DNA from: Ancylobacter sp. WKF20
GTDB taxonomy: Bacteria > Pseudomonadota > Alphaproteobacteria > Rhizobiales > Xanthobacteraceae
Assembly: GCF_029760895.1 (NCBI RefSeq)
Contig: NZ_CP121679.1
Location: forward strand, 2,928,001-2,992,000
Length of the DNA: 64,000 nt
Direction of reading: 5' to 3'
The translations under genes were made by a program, and so were the position numbers. A model generated the notes under the pieces. That model was not told where the DNA came from, searched no databases, and was given only the letters and a program-made list of their open reading frames with translations. This document shows positions 52,967 through 62,079 of this stretch, piece by piece (within the stretch, counting starts at the first letter, position 1; every line of letters begins with the position of its first letter).

Positions 52967-53917
52967 TCAGAGGTCGAGGACGAGGCGCGGCGTTCGCGAA
53001 CGCGACACGCAGGTCATGATGAAGCGGTTGGAGGCGCGCTCCTCCGCGTCGAGGAAATGGTCGCGATGCTCCGGCACGCCGTCGGCCACCTCGATGAGGC
53101 ACTGGCCGCAGGCCCCGCCCCGGCACAGGCACGGCGCCTCGACGCCCGCCGCCTCGATGGCGTCGAGCAACCCCGTCTCGGCATCCACCGCGACCTCGAT
53201 GCCGGAACGCTTCAGCACGGCGATGAAGGGCTCACCGCCCGCCACCGCCCCGCCAAAGGATTCCGAATGCAGCCGCACCTTGGGCCAGCCAAGCGCCTGC
53301 GCCTGCCCCAAGACCGCGCCCATCAGGCTCTCCGGCCCGCAGGTATAAAGATGCGTGCCGAGCGGCTGGCGCCGCAGCGCGGCGTCGAGCCCGTCCAGCG
53401 TGCCGTCGCAATGGATATGCAGGCTGCCCCCGGCATAAGGGGCGAGCAGCGCCGCGAACACCTCGCGCTCGTCCGGCCGGCAGAAATGGTGCAGTTGCCA
53501 GGGCGTGCCCTCCGCCGCGAAGGCGGCGATATAGGCGAGGAAGGGCGTCACCCCGATGCCGCCGCTGACCATGAGATGGCGGCGCGCGGTGCGGGTCACC
53601 GGGAACAGGTTGGCCGGCAGCCCGGCCTCGATCACATCGCCCTCGCCCACCTGCTCATGCAGGAAGGCGGAACCGCCCTTCGAGGCGGCGACGCGGCGCA
53701 CGATGATCGACAGATGGCTGCGATCGGCCGGGTTGGCGATCAGCGAATAGGCGTTCTTGTGGAGCTTTGCCCCATCGCGCAGGAACAGGCGCAGATGCGC
53801 GCCCGGCCCCGAGGGTGGCACAAGGCCGCCGGCGGCGGGCACGAAGGTGAAGGCCTTCAGCGTCGGCGAGAGCGGGGTGACCGCCGCCACCCGCAGGGCG
53901 ATTGTCTGCGCCATCAT
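52967..53917 (-). CDS. PDR/VanB-type ferredoxin reductase of the N-demethylase
   Basis: The 316-aa protein has a flavin-binding barrel (NAYSLIANPADRSHLSIIVR), an NAD(P) domain (VSGGIGVTPFLAYIAAF, TYLCGPESL-like THLYTCGPESL) and a C-terminal plant-type [2Fe-2S] domain with CLCRGGACGQC and a final Cys in FIMTCVSRSR. It moves electrons from NAD(P)H to the heme subunit. The ATG at 53917 overlaps the stop of the preceding gene (ATGA), and the next gene follows after 18 bp, placing all three in one unit. Confidence 0.88.
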   Translation of the reverse strand: MMAQTIALRVAAVTPLSPTLKAFTFVPAAGGLVPPSGPGAHLRLFLRDGAKLHKNAYSLIANPADRSHLSIIVRRVAASKGGSAFLHEQVGEGDVIEAGLPANLFPVTRTARRHLMVSGGIGVTPFLAYIAAFAAEGTPWQLHHFCRPDEREVFAALLAPYAGGSLHIHCDGTLDGLDAALRRQPLGTHLYTCGPESLMGAVLGQAQALGWPKVRLHSESFGGAVAGGEPFIAVLKRSGIEVAVDAETGLLDAIEAAGVEAPCLCRGGACGQCLIEVADGVPEHRDHFLDAEERASNRFIMTCVSRSRTPRLVLDL

Positions 53918-54516
53918 GGAAACAGCTCCTCCACCGGGGGCAGGTCGCCCGGCGCCTCGGCATCGGCCTGCACGCCCATGAAGGCGGCATGGCTGCGGGA
54001 GAAATGGTCGCGCACCACGAGTTGCGCGCCACAGCCGGCGCAGGCGGCAAGGCTGGTGGTCACACCCTCGGTGATGGTCTTGCAGTGGACGCAGAACACC
54101 CGGCGGCGCAGCGAGCCGGCATGGGCGGTGCGGCATTCCTCGGTTTCCAGCCCGGCGGCGCGGGCGAGCTTCGCGACTTCCCAGATGAAGCCCTCCTCGC
54201 CCACCGCGTAGAGCCGCAGGCCCACCGTCTCCTGCCCGAGCCGATGGGTGAGCCGGTCGAACAGATGGGCGGCGGCGCGGAAGGCGCGGGTCTCGACCTC
54301 CGCCGCGTTGCCGGCCGGGCCCGTCTGCGGCTGGCCGTCGACGGCGGAGGTGCCGGCCACCACCCAATAGGCCAGCGGTGCGCCGGCGCTCTCGGTGCCG
54401 TCGATCACCTCACCGAGCGGGCGCGGCGCGTCGCTGAGCACCAGATGGCGGCGCCCGGCACCGTCAATCGCCAGGCGCTCATAAACCGGCCGGCTCTTGA
54501 TGTTGGAAATCAGCAT
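53914..54516 (-). CDS. DmmA-family dimethylamine monooxygenase subunit with zinc ribbon
   Basis: The 200-aa protein has an unremarkable alpha/beta N-terminal domain and a C-terminal zinc ribbon, FCVHCKTITEGVTTSLAACA followed by GCGAQLVVRDHFSR and AFMGVQAD. This tail is the mark of proteins annotated as the DmmA family beside DUF3445 and PDR/VanB reductase genes. I start at ATG 54516 (MLISNIKSRP). It is the first gene of the minus-strand amine operon and overlaps the reductase by 4 bp. Its exact role in the complex is not clear to me. Confidence 0.78.
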   Translation of the reverse strand: MLISNIKSRPVYERLAIDGAGRRHLVLSDAPRPLGEVIDGTESAGAPLAYWVVAGTSAVDGQPQTGPAGNAAEVETRAFRAAAHLFDRLTHRLGQETVGLRLYAVGEEGFIWEVAKLARAAGLETEECRTAHAGSLRRRVFCVHCKTITEGVTTSLAACAGCGAQLVVRDHFSRSHAAFMGVQADAEAPGDLPPVEELFP

Positions 54517-54584
54517 GGGAGCGGTCTCGCGAGCCGATTGGCACGAAGGATGCTCGCCCGGAACATGCCCCAAGCGGGAGGCAA

Positions 54585-54712
54585 AAAGTTTCCTTGCGAT
54601 AAACAGAAGTGTTTCCCAGGAAACTTTGGCCGTCAAGAAGCGGGCCTGCTCATTGTTTAGGCGCGCTGATGATCGCGGCGGCGCGACCCCCGCCAAATTC
54701 TCATCAGGAAAC
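54585..54712. promoter_or_regulatory. operator cluster GTTTCC/GGAAAC between the amine operons
   Basis: The 334-bp divergent promoter region holds AAAGTTTCC (54585-54593) and GGAAACTTT (54619-54627) as perfect 9-bp inverted arms. Inside them is GTTTCCCAGGAAAC (54611-54624), a GTTTC-N4-GAAAC dyad. Another GGAAAC lies at 54707-54712. An identical dyad type is at 60124-60137. The rest of the region is AT-rich near the tmm side. Confidence 0.6.
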
Positions 54713-54850
54713 TATATTGACAAGAAAGAAATATGAGCGAGGCTTTGCACCAAGACCGGCAAAAGGCCCGCCGCCCTAAGGACGGGCCAACCGGCACCTC
54801 CAGAGAACCGTCCAGAGACCAGTGTCGACCAGGACAACGGGAACACGCAC

Positions 54851-56209
54851 ATGAGCATCCGCGTCGCCATTATCGGTGCCGGCCCCTCGGGCATGGCCAT
54901 GCTTCGAGCCTTCCAGTCCGCGCAGAAGAAGGGGGCGGAGGTGCCCGAATTCGTCTGCTTCGAGAAGCAGTCCGACTGGGGCGGCATCTGGAACTATACC
55001 TGGCGCACCGGGCTCGACCAGTATGGCGAGCCGGTCCACGGCTCCATGTACCGCTATCTCTGGTCGAACGGGCCGAAGGAGTGCCTGGAATTCTCCGACT
55101 ATTCCTTCGAGGAGCATTTCGGCCGGCCGATCCCCTCCTACCCGCCACGCGCCGTGCTGCATGACTACATCATGGGCCGGGTCGAGAAGGCCGGGCTGAA
55201 GCCGAGCGTGCGTTTCAACTCGCCGGTGCGCTGGGTCGACTATTCCGATGAGACCGGCAAGTTCACCCTCACGGTGAAGGACCATGTGAAGGACCACCTC
55301 TATTCCGAGGTGTTCGACTATGTGGTCGTGGCCACCGGCCATTTCTCCACGCCGAACGTGCCCTATTTTCCCGGCATCGAGATGTTCCCCGGCCGCGTCA
55401 TGCACGCCCATGACTTCCGCGCCGCCGATGAGTTCGTCGGCAAGGATCTGCTGGTCGTCGGTTCGTCCTATTCGGCCGAGGACATCGCCAGCCAGTGCTA
55501 CAAATACGGCGCCAAGTCGATCACCTTCAGCTACCGCACCCGGCGCTCCAACTTCAAATGGCCGAGCTGCTTCACGGAAAAGCCGTTGCTTGAGAAGTTC
55601 GACGGGCGCACGGCGCATTTCATCGACGGCACCAGCACGGATGTCGACGCGGTGATCCTGTGCACCGGCTATCTGCACCACTACCCGTTCTTGCCGGACG
55701 AGATGCGCCTCAAGAGCTCGAACCGCATGAACCCGCCCGATCTCTACAAGGGCGTGATGTGGGAGAAGAACCACAAGCTGTTCTATCTGGGCATGCAGGA
55801 CCAGTACTACACCTTCAACATGTTCGACGCCCAGGCCTGGTATGTGCGCGACATCATCCTCGGCCGCATCACCCTGCCCTCGGATGCCGATATCGCCGCC
55901 GACATCGCCCGCTGGCTGGCGAAGGAAGGCACCATCGAAACCGCCTTCGACGCCATCGACTTCCAGACCGACTACATGAAGGAGCTGATCCCGGCCACCG
56001 ACTACCCGATGTTTGACCTCGACGCTGCCGCCGCGCTGTTCAAGGTGTGGGAGCACGACAAGGAGCGTGACATCATGGGCTACCGGGACAATTCCTACAC
56101 CTCGATCATGACCGGCAACCAGGCGCCGCCGCACCACACCAAGTGGCTGGAGGCGCTGGACGATTCCTTCGACGCCTTCATCAATCCACCGGCGGTGGCG
56201 GCCGAATAG
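54851..56209 (+). CDS. tmm: trimethylamine monooxygenase
   Basis: The 452-aa flavin-containing monooxygenase is closest to bacterial Tmm. It has the FAD motif [13 protein letters not shown] (residue 7 on), the [19 protein letters not shown] segment, an FMO-identifying region around [10 protein letters not shown], the NADPH motif [12 protein letters not shown] and [20 protein letters not shown]. It oxidises trimethylamine to TMAO with NADPH and oxygen in the cytoplasm. ATG 54851 matches the usual N-terminus. It is followed 29 bp later by tdm and is divergent from the demethylase operon. Confidence 0.93.
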   Translation: MSIRVAIIGAGPSGMAMLRAFQSAQKKGAEVPEFVCFEKQSDWGGIWNYTWRTGLDQYGEPVHGSMYRYLWSNGPKECLEFSDYSFEEHFGRPIPSYPPRAVLHDYIMGRVEKAGLKPSVRFNSPVRWVDYSDETGKFTLTVKDHVKDHLYSEVFDYVVVATGHFSTPNVPYFPGIEMFPGRVMHAHDFRAADEFVGKDLLVVGSSYSAEDIASQCYKYGAKSITFSYRTRRSNFKWPSCFTEKPLLEKFDGRTAHFIDGTSTDVDAVILCTGYLHHYPFLPDEMRLKSSNRMNPPDLYKGVMWEKNHKLFYLGMQDQYYTFNMFDAQAWYVRDIILGRITLPSDADIAADIARWLAKEGTIETAFDAIDFQTDYMKELIPATDYPMFDLDAAAALFKVWEHDKERDIMGYRDNSYTSIMTGNQAPPHHTKWLEALDDSFDAFINPPAVAAE

Positions 56210-56238
56210 GCCGGCGTCGCCCCGCGGGAGGAAACGCC

Positions 56239-58533
56239 ATGAACATTCAGCTCGGCACCATCCCGCCGGGATCGACCGGCACGGCGGCGCGGCGGATCAA
56301 TCCCGCGCGGTTGCGCCATGTGGCGCAAGGTGGCGGCTTCGTCAGCTTCGAGCTGAAGCCCGGCGACCGCGCCCATATCATCGACCCCGAGGGCGGCCAG
56401 CCGGGCCTCCTCGTCGTAGCGGGACTGGATGGCCCGCTCGGCGATCTCACCCCGGCCCCCGCGCCCGAGGCGCAACCCGACGCCGTGCCGGAAGCCGCTC
56501 GCGCCTTTCTCGGCGCACCAGCGGTGGCCTTCGCGCTTTTTCCGCCCGAGGCCGTGCCGGGTAGCGCCGTCAATCTCACCGCCCCCGCTCCTCTGCGCTG
56601 CGTGCTCATCGCGCCGGGCGGGCCGATGGACCCGGCCGCGCAGGACGCGCCGACCGATCTGATCGTCGAGATCGAGCCCGCCGCGCCCTCCAGCGGCACG
56701 GTGCCCCCGCCGCTCGCTGAGCCCACGCTCGATCTGCGCATCCGCGCCGCCTCGGCCAGCGCCTATGAGGTGAAGGCCGGCGACTACATCCAGATCATCG
56801 ACGTGGACGGGCAGCAATGCTCGGATTTCCTCGCCTTCGACGCCGCCAAGCTCAGGTCAGGCCGCGAGAAGGGGCTGGACCCGACCACCACCCGCACGCT
56901 GATGGGCTCCGCGAGCCCCGGCCCCGGCCTGCACTCGAAATATTTCGACGAGGACCAGACCGCGCTGGTCGAGGTGATCCGCGACACGGTCGGCCGGCAC
57001 GACACCTTCATGCTGGCCTGCAACGCCAAATATTACGACGACATGGGCTATCCCGGGCACGACAACTGCACGGACAATTTCAACCGCGCGCTCGCGCCCT
57101 ATGGCATCGCGCCGAAAATGGGCTGGCCGGCGGTCAATTTCTTCTACAACACCTTCGTTTCGCCGGGCGACCGCATCGGCATGGACGAGCCCTGGTCGCG
57201 GCCGGGCGACTATGTGCTGCTGCGCGCGCTCACCGATCTCGTCTGCGCCTCCTCCTCCTGCGCCGACGATATCGACGCCTCCAATGCCTGGCACCCGACC
57301 GACATCCATGTGCGCGTCTATGACGGCGCCAACAGCTTCTCCAGAGGGATCGCCCACCGCATGACGCCCGATTCCGCCCCGCGGCTGACGCGCGAGACCG
57401 CCTTCCACGCCCGCACCTCGGCGCTGACGCGCAAATTCAGCGAGTATAAGGGCTTCTGGCTGCCGGACTGCTTCAACGCCGGAGGCCCGATCGAGGAATA
57501 CTGGGCCTGCCGCGAGCGCGCCGTGGTGATGGACCTCTCGGCGCTGCGCAAATTCGAGATCCTCGGCCCGGATGCCGAGCGGCTGGTGCAGCTCGCCGTC
57601 ACCCGCGACATCCGCAAGCTCGCCGTCGGGCAGGTGGTCTATACCGCCCTGTGCTACGAGCATGGCGGCATGCTCGACGACGGCACGGTGTTCCGCCTCG
57701 CCGAGAACAATTTCCGTCTGGTCTGCGGAGATGATTATTGCGGGGTCTGGCTCCGGGAGCTGGCGGCGAAACACGGCCTCCACGCCGTGGTGAAATCCTC
57801 CACCGACCAGTTGCACAATCTCGCGCTTCAGGGGCCGAAATCCCGCGATATACTGCGCGCCATCCTCACCACCCCCGCGCACCAGCCGAGCGCCGATGAG
57901 CTGAAATGGTTCCGCTTCACCATCGGCAAGGTGACCTCCGAGACCGGGGCGGATATCCCCGTCATGGTCTCGCGCACCGGCTATACCGGTGAGCTCGGCT
58001 TCGAGATCTGGTGCCACCCGAACCGCGGCGCGGAGCTGTGGGACGCGATCATCACGGCGGGCGCGCCGCACGGGCTGGAGCCACTCGGCCTCCTCGCCCT
58101 CGACATGGTCCGCATCGAGGCCGGGCTCGCCTTTGCCGGCTATGAGTTCTGCGACCAGACCGACCCGTTCGAGGCCGGCATCGGCTTCACCGTGCCGGCC
58201 TCCAAGGAGGACGACTTCGTCGGCAAGGCGGCACTCGCCCGCCGGCGCGAGCATCCCTCAAAGAAGCTGGTCGGCCTCGCCATCGCCAGCAATGAGCCGG
58301 TCGGCCATGGCGACCCGATCTTCAACGGGCGCGCGCAGATCGGCGTCGTCACCAGCGCCACCCGCTCGCCGACGCTCGGCCACATCATCGCGCTCGCCCG
58401 GCTCGATGTCAGCGTGGCGGAGGCGGGCGGCAGCGTCGAGATCGGCAAGCTCGACGGCCACGCCAAGCGCATCACGGCCAGCATCGTCCCCTTCCCGCAT
58501 TACGACCCGAGCAAGAGCCGCGTGCGGGCGTAG
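56239..58533 (+). CDS. tdm: trimethylamine-N-oxide demethylase (DUF1989 + GcvT fusion)
   Basis: The 764-aa protein is a fusion of a DUF1989/urea-carboxylase-associated metal-binding domain (about residues 165-360, with NAKYYDDMGYPGHDNC and CASSSCADDIDASNAWHPTD supplying probable zinc Cys) and a C-terminal GcvT tetrahydrofolate domain (from about 400; ALQGPKSRDILRAIL, LGFEIWCHP, LLALDMVRIEAGLAFAGYEF). This is the architecture of Tdm, which splits TMAO to dimethylamine and formaldehyde; the GcvT half can capture formaldehyde on THF. ATG 56239 follows GGGAGGAAA. A strong terminator follows. Confidence 0.92.
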   Translation: MNIQLGTIPPGSTGTAARRINPARLRHVAQGGGFVSFELKPGDRAHIIDPEGGQPGLLVVAGLDGPLGDLTPAPAPEAQPDAVPEAARAFLGAPAVAFALFPPEAVPGSAVNLTAPAPLRCVLIAPGGPMDPAAQDAPTDLIVEIEPAAPSSGTVPPPLAEPTLDLRIRAASASAYEVKAGDYIQIIDVDGQQCSDFLAFDAAKLRSGREKGLDPTTTRTLMGSASPGPGLHSKYFDEDQTALVEVIRDTVGRHDTFMLACNAKYYDDMGYPGHDNCTDNFNRALAPYGIAPKMGWPAVNFFYNTFVSPGDRIGMDEPWSRPGDYVLLRALTDLVCASSSCADDIDASNAWHPTDIHVRVYDGANSFSRGIAHRMTPDSAPRLTRETAFHARTSALTRKFSEYKGFWLPDCFNAGGPIEEYWACRERAVVMDLSALRKFEILGPDAERLVQLAVTRDIRKLAVGQVVYTALCYEHGGMLDDGTVFRLAENNFRLVCGDDYCGVWLRELAAKHGLHAVVKSSTDQLHNLALQGPKSRDILRAILTTPAHQPSADELKWFRFTIGKVTSETGADIPVMVSRTGYTGELGFEIWCHPNRGAELWDAIITAGAPHGLEPLGLLALDMVRIEAGLAFAGYEFCDQTDPFEAGIGFTVPASKEDDFVGKAALARRREHPSKKLVGLAIASNEPVGHGDPIFNGRAQIGVVTSATRSPTLGHIIALARLDVSVAEAGGSVEIGKLDGHAKRITASIVPFPHYDPSKSRVRA

Positions 58534-58558
58534 AACGCGACACCGACAGGCTGAAACG

Positions 58559-58593
58559 ACAAGGCCGGAGCACAGGAGCTCCGGCCTTGTCAC
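58559..58593 (+). terminator. intrinsic terminator of tmm-tdm
   Basis: ACAAGGCCGGAGC (58559-58571) and GCTCCGGCCTTGT (58578-58590) are perfect 13-bp arms with a 6-base loop, 25 bp after the tdm stop. The T-run is short, but the stem is strong. Confidence 0.75.
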
Positions 58594-58602
58594 ATCCGAT
58601 GG

Positions 58603-58938
58603 CGTCATCCCGGCCAAGCGAAGCGCAGAGCCGGGATCGCTCTCCATCCTGCGCACGATCCCGGATCGGCCTCCGGCCGTCCGGGATGACAAAAGCCGTG
58701 CCCCGGACCAGCGGAGGCGAAGCCTGAGCGCAGAACCGGGATCGTATGACGCCCCATCCCCACCCGCGCGCCGTCATGGCCGGGCTTGTCCCGGCCATCC
58801 ACGACTTGCCTTGCCGCACCCGGCTCCAAGTCGTGGATCCCCGGACCAAGTCCGGGGATGACGGTGTTCTGAGAGGGAGGCCGCGTCAACGAGCCGACAC
58901 GCGATCCCGGATCGGCCGTCGGCCGTCCGGGATGACGC
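58603..58938. repeat. intergenic repeat cluster, families A and B
   Basis: In order: a family B pair (58603-58690, GTCATCCCGG... GGGATCG then GATCCCGGATCGGCC... GGGATGAC), a family B fragment, a family A pair (58771-58862) and another family B module (58901-58938). They fill the gap between the tdm terminator and the convergent GcvT gene. Confidence 0.8.
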
Positions 58939-58950
58939 CCGGCAAAAGCC

Positions 58951-60075
58951 TCACCGCTCCTCGAGCGGGTGGGTGCGCAGGCGCAGCGGGTCGTAGAAGG
59001 GGGTCTTCACCAGCCGGCCGGTGAAGCTGCCCTGCGGGCCGACCACCTCGAATTCCGTGCCGAAGGCGCCCAGTTCCGGCACCACATGCACCAGCGCGAT
59101 GGAGCGCATCAGGTGGCGGCTGTAGATGGAGGAGTTGAGCGAGCCGACCTCCACGCCGTCCTTGAACAGCTTGGCGCCGGGCTCGATCTGCTCGTGATGG
59201 TCGATCTCCATGCCACGCTGCACGACGCGCGCCTCGGCTTTCCGGCGGATCAGCGCCTCCTTGCCACGGAAGGCCGGCTTGTCGAGATCCACCGTCCAGT
59301 CGGCGCCGACCTCCCAGGGGGTCTCGTCGCCCTTCGGCATGTCATAGGGGAAGAACAGCAGCGCGCCCTCGACGCGGACAATGTCAAGGCTCTGCCAGGA
59401 CACCGGCATGGCACCATAGGGCTTGCCGGCCTCCAGGATCGCGTCCCAGATGAACACGGTGTCGGCCGCCTTGGAGAACACCTCATAGCCGCGCTCGGCC
59501 GAATAGCCGCCGCGCGCCAGCGTCACCTCGCGGCCGAACAGGATGGCCGGGGCGTGCTCGAAATATTTCAGCGTGGTCAGGTCGATCGAGGCGTAGGGCT
59601 TGAGGATCTCCAGCGCCAGCGGGCCCTGCAGCGAGAGCACATGGGTGTCGCCATCATTGGCCACCGTCACGTCGCGCCCGGCGCTGAACTCAGCCAGCAC
59701 CTCCTCGAGCTTGCCCGAGCCATGCGACAGGCGGAAATCCTGCGGGCCGTTGCGATAGACCAGCACGTCGTCGATCAGCGAGCCCTCATCGTCGACGATG
59801 TTGCTGATGGCCGACTGGCCCGGCTTCATCTTGGCGATGTCGGAGGTCAGCACCGCGTTGAGCAGCGCCTCGGCCTCCGGGCCGGTGACGTTGACGAGGT
59901 TGAGGGACGACACATCGATCAGCCCGGCCTTGGAGCGGATCGTCGCGACTTCCTCATAAGGATCGGTTGCATAGAATTGCGGCAGTGGCATCCCGTTCCA
60001 GGAAGATTCAAACTTGGTGCCGAGCGCGATGTGCCGCTCGTTCAGAATGGAATTGCGCGGAAAGGCAGCGGTCAT
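58951..60075 (-). CDS. GcvT-family aminomethyltransferase-like protein
   Basis: The 374-aa protein has the GcvT fold: AGLIDVSSLNLVNVTGPEAE near residue 50, LSLQGPLALEILKPY, a conserved ARGGYSAERGYEVFS and a barrel domain near the C-terminus (FRGKEALIRRK). Such stand-alone GcvT proteins transfer one-carbon units from amines to tetrahydrofolate. In this island it probably handles formaldehyde from methylated amines. dmm loci elsewhere include an extra gene; I cannot tell whether this is its counterpart. It is divergent from the DeoR regulator across an operator-like dyad. Confidence 0.82.
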   Translation of the reverse strand: MTAAFPRNSILNERHIALGTKFESSWNGMPLPQFYATDPYEEVATIRSKAGLIDVSSLNLVNVTGPEAEALLNAVLTSDIAKMKPGQSAISNIVDDEGSLIDDVLVYRNGPQDFRLSHGSGKLEEVLAEFSAGRDVTVANDGDTHVLSLQGPLALEILKPYASIDLTTLKYFEHAPAILFGREVTLARGGYSAERGYEVFSKAADTVFIWDAILEAGKPYGAMPVSWQSLDIVRVEGALLFFPYDMPKGDETPWEVGADWTVDLDKPAFRGKEALIRRKAEARVVQRGMEIDHHEQIEPGAKLFKDGVEVGSLNSSIYSRHLMRSIALVHVVPELGAFGTEFEVVGPQGSFTGRLVKTPFYDPLRLRTHPLEER

Positions 60076-60123
60076 GGCAGAGGAAACCTTCGTTCCACGA
60101 GGCGGGCGGCAGGACGCTGGACA

Positions 60124-60137
60124 GTTTCACTGGAAAC
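60124..60137. promoter_or_regulatory. GTTTC-N4-GAAAC dyad between GcvT and DeoR genes
   Basis: GTTTCACTGGAAAC is a perfect dyad with 5-bp arms and the same 4-bp spacing as that at 54611-54624. A further GGAAAC is at 60082-60087, and TTTCTCCAAGAGAAA (60221-60235) is a related inverted repeat. All are within the 317-bp divergent region. Confidence 0.55.
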
Positions 60138-60392
60138 AAGCCACCGCCGCCGGACGAATGCACGGCCACGGCTCAGGCTCACAGTGAGGATGCTTGCACC
60201 CACCCGTGAGGCTGTCAAGAATATTTCTCCAAGAGAAACGCATTTTCTCGCCATGAACAGAACGGGCGGCACCATGCGGCCAAGGGGCCCGCAAAACCGT
60301 GCGCAGACCGCCCGCAAGCCTCGGCTTTTCATGGCGTCGCTGTGGGATTTCGTGGCATTCAGGCGTGAGGATCACACAGGCGGGAGCTGCCC

Positions 60393-61160
60393 ATGTCCGC
60401 GAAGCGTCGCACCGAGCTGATGCAGATCGTGCGCGGCACGGGCAGTTGCTCGATCACCGAACTGGCGGTGCGGCTCGGCGTTTCCACCGAGACGATCCGG
60501 CGCAGCATCGAGCCGCTGATCGCGGAGGGCGAGTTGCTGCGCTTCCATGGCGGGGTGATGGTGCCCGAGCGCGCCGAGGAGCCGCCCTTCCAGCGCCGCA
60601 TGCAGGTGAACCGCGAGGCCAAGCTCGCCATCGCCCGGCTGGTGGCGGCGCGGATCGAGGATGGCGACAGCCTGTTCCTCGACAATGGCACCACCTCCGC
60701 CTATGTCGCGGACGCGCTGACCGCCCGCGCCCGGCTGACCATCGTCACCCATTCCGCCCACATCGCCTACCGCCTCGCCTCGCGCAACGGCAACCGCGTC
60801 TTCATGGCCGGCGGCGAACTCGGCGGGGAGGACGCGGCGGCGTTCGGCGCCTCGGCCATCGCCTTCATCGGCCAGTTCAAGCTGCGCTACGCCCTGCTCT
60901 CGGTCGGCGCCATCACCAGTGACGGCGCGCTGGCAGACTTCCATCTGTTCGAGGCCGAGTTCTCCCGCGCCGCCATGGCGCAGGCCGAGCACACATGGGT
61001 CATCGCCGACCACAGCAAGTTCGGCCGCGAGGCCTCCGTCACCGTCTGCCCGCTGGCCGCGGTCGACGCCATCGTCACCGACCTGCCGCCCCCCGACAGC
61101 TTCACCGCCCAATGCGCCGCGGCAGATGTGGCAATCCTGCTGCCGGAGGCGCGGGGGTGA
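60393..61160 (+). CDS. DeoR/GlpR-family transcriptional regulator
   Basis: The 255-aa protein has an N-terminal DeoR HTH (ITELAVRLGVSTETIRRSIE, then GELLRFHGGVMVPERAEEPP) and a C-terminal DeoRC sugar/phosphate-sensing domain (DGDSLFLDNGTTSAYVADAL, HTWVIADHSKFGREASVTVC). Family members are repressors released by phosphorylated metabolites. ATG 60393 follows GGGAGC. Its divergent neighbour is the GcvT-type gene, and GTTTC/GAAAC dyads lie between them, so control of C1/amine genes is plausible. Confidence 0.88.
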   Translation: MSAKRRTELMQIVRGTGSCSITELAVRLGVSTETIRRSIEPLIAEGELLRFHGGVMVPERAEEPPFQRRMQVNREAKLAIARLVAARIEDGDSLFLDNGTTSAYVADALTARARLTIVTHSAHIAYRLASRNGNRVFMAGGELGGEDAAAFGASAIAFIGQFKLRYALLSVGAITSDGALADFHLFEAEFSRAAMAQAEHTWVIADHSKFGREASVTVCPLAAVDAIVTDLPPPDSFTAQCAAADVAILLPEARG

Positions 61161-61210
61161 GGGACTCGGGTGAGAGGCCGGCCCCGGCCTTGTCGGCCTC
61201 TCCCACCCTC

Positions 61211-61338
61211 CCGTCATCCCGGCCGGAGGCGAAGCCGCAGAGCCGGGATCGTCATCCGTTGGTGAGCCTGAGACGGAAGCATCAAGCATGGCGGCACGCG
61301 ATCCCGGCTCGGCCTTTGGCCGTCCGGGATGACGGAAA
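61211..61338. repeat. intergenic repeats, family B
   Basis: GTCATCCCGGCCGGAGGC to GAGCCGGGATCG (61212-61251) and GCGATCCCGGCTCGGCC to GGCCGTCCGGGATGACGG (about 61299-61336) are the same elements seen at 21.3 and 58.6 kb. Confidence 0.8.
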
Positions 61339-61459
61339 CAGAGACGACGGCAAACAGGGTTTGTAGGAAAAAAAACCTAGACACGCACCCCATTCTCCGT
61401 CATCCTTCCCGCACCTGTCCTCACCGAGGGGTGCGTCCGGAGCGGCCGGCGTGGGGGAT

Positions 61460-61824
61460 GGGGGCGGTGGCTTATTGCGCGGGAGTAACGCACCCGGGCA
61501 ATACGCGGCCCAAGTCGGGTGTTCCCGGGCGGCGGAGCGCCGTTCACGGGCGGGATGCTACGCGCCTTCAAGCGCGTGGGCGCCGCCTTCAGTGGAGGAT
61601 AACAAGTCTGACTCCTCCAGGGGCCTCCCGAAGCAAGCCACAAAACACCGCGTGCGGGGCGCCGGGAGCGGCGCGTCGGTTGGCTGAGTGAAGGCTTGCA
61701 CCACCTTTTAAAACAAAGGTGCAGGCGGCCGCCGTCGGCGTCCGCCCCGGTGCCCCGCGCGCCCTTCTTTGGGCTGTCGGCGCCTGAAACAGAACCCCGG
61801 CCGCGACAGCGGCGCGGGGGTTTT
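61460..61824 (+). ncRNA. candidate structured intergenic RNA element
   Basis: This roughly 365-bp block between the DeoR gene and the last gene has no good coding frame but several nested hairpins: GGAGG/CCTCC around 61596-61620, GCTTGCACC/GGTGCAGGC (about 61694-61726) with an AT-rich loop, and a GC stem CCCCGGCCGC/GCGGCGCGGGG (61795-61819) followed by TTTT at 61821, which looks like a terminator. I recall very similar sequence from other Rhizobiales intergenic regions, where spurious proteins are annotated. The strand is inferred from the terminator; function is unknown. Confidence 0.4.
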
Positions 61825-61919
61825 GGTGCGACATCCATTTTAGGGGCCGTCAGGCCGTCCCCGGACGTGAGCCGGGGGACGGCTTCCATTCAACTCTGGC
61901 GCGGCGCCCTACACCCTCA

Positions 61920-62079
61920 GGCCGTCATGGCCGGGCCATCCACGACTTGCCGCTGTCGCGCCCGGCCCAAGTCGTGGATCCCCGGGCCGAGCCCGGGGAT
62001 GACGGCGTTCTGTGAGGGGAACCGCGTGAACTAGGCGGCATGCGATCCCGGATCGGCCGGCGGCCGTCCGGGATGACGG
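61920..62079. repeat. intergenic repeats, families A and B
   Basis: A shortened family A module (GTCATGGCCGGGCCATCCACG, here missing the middle of the palindrome) and its partner (AAGTCGTGGATCCCCGGGCC to GGGGATGACGG) are followed by a family B module (62043-62079). They end about 85 bp before the inverted repeat upstream of the last gene. Confidence 0.8.

Noticed and set aside
58603..58938. possible CRISPR array from repeated 20-40 bp motifs
   Set aside because: The repeats differ in family and orientation, spacing is irregular, and no cas gene is present; they match the dispersed palindromes found elsewhere.
61377..61889. small minus-strand proteins within the 61.5-kb intergenic element
   Set aside because: They have no ribosome sites, are Arg/Pro-rich in several frames, and coincide with RNA hairpins; a structured RNA explains the region better.
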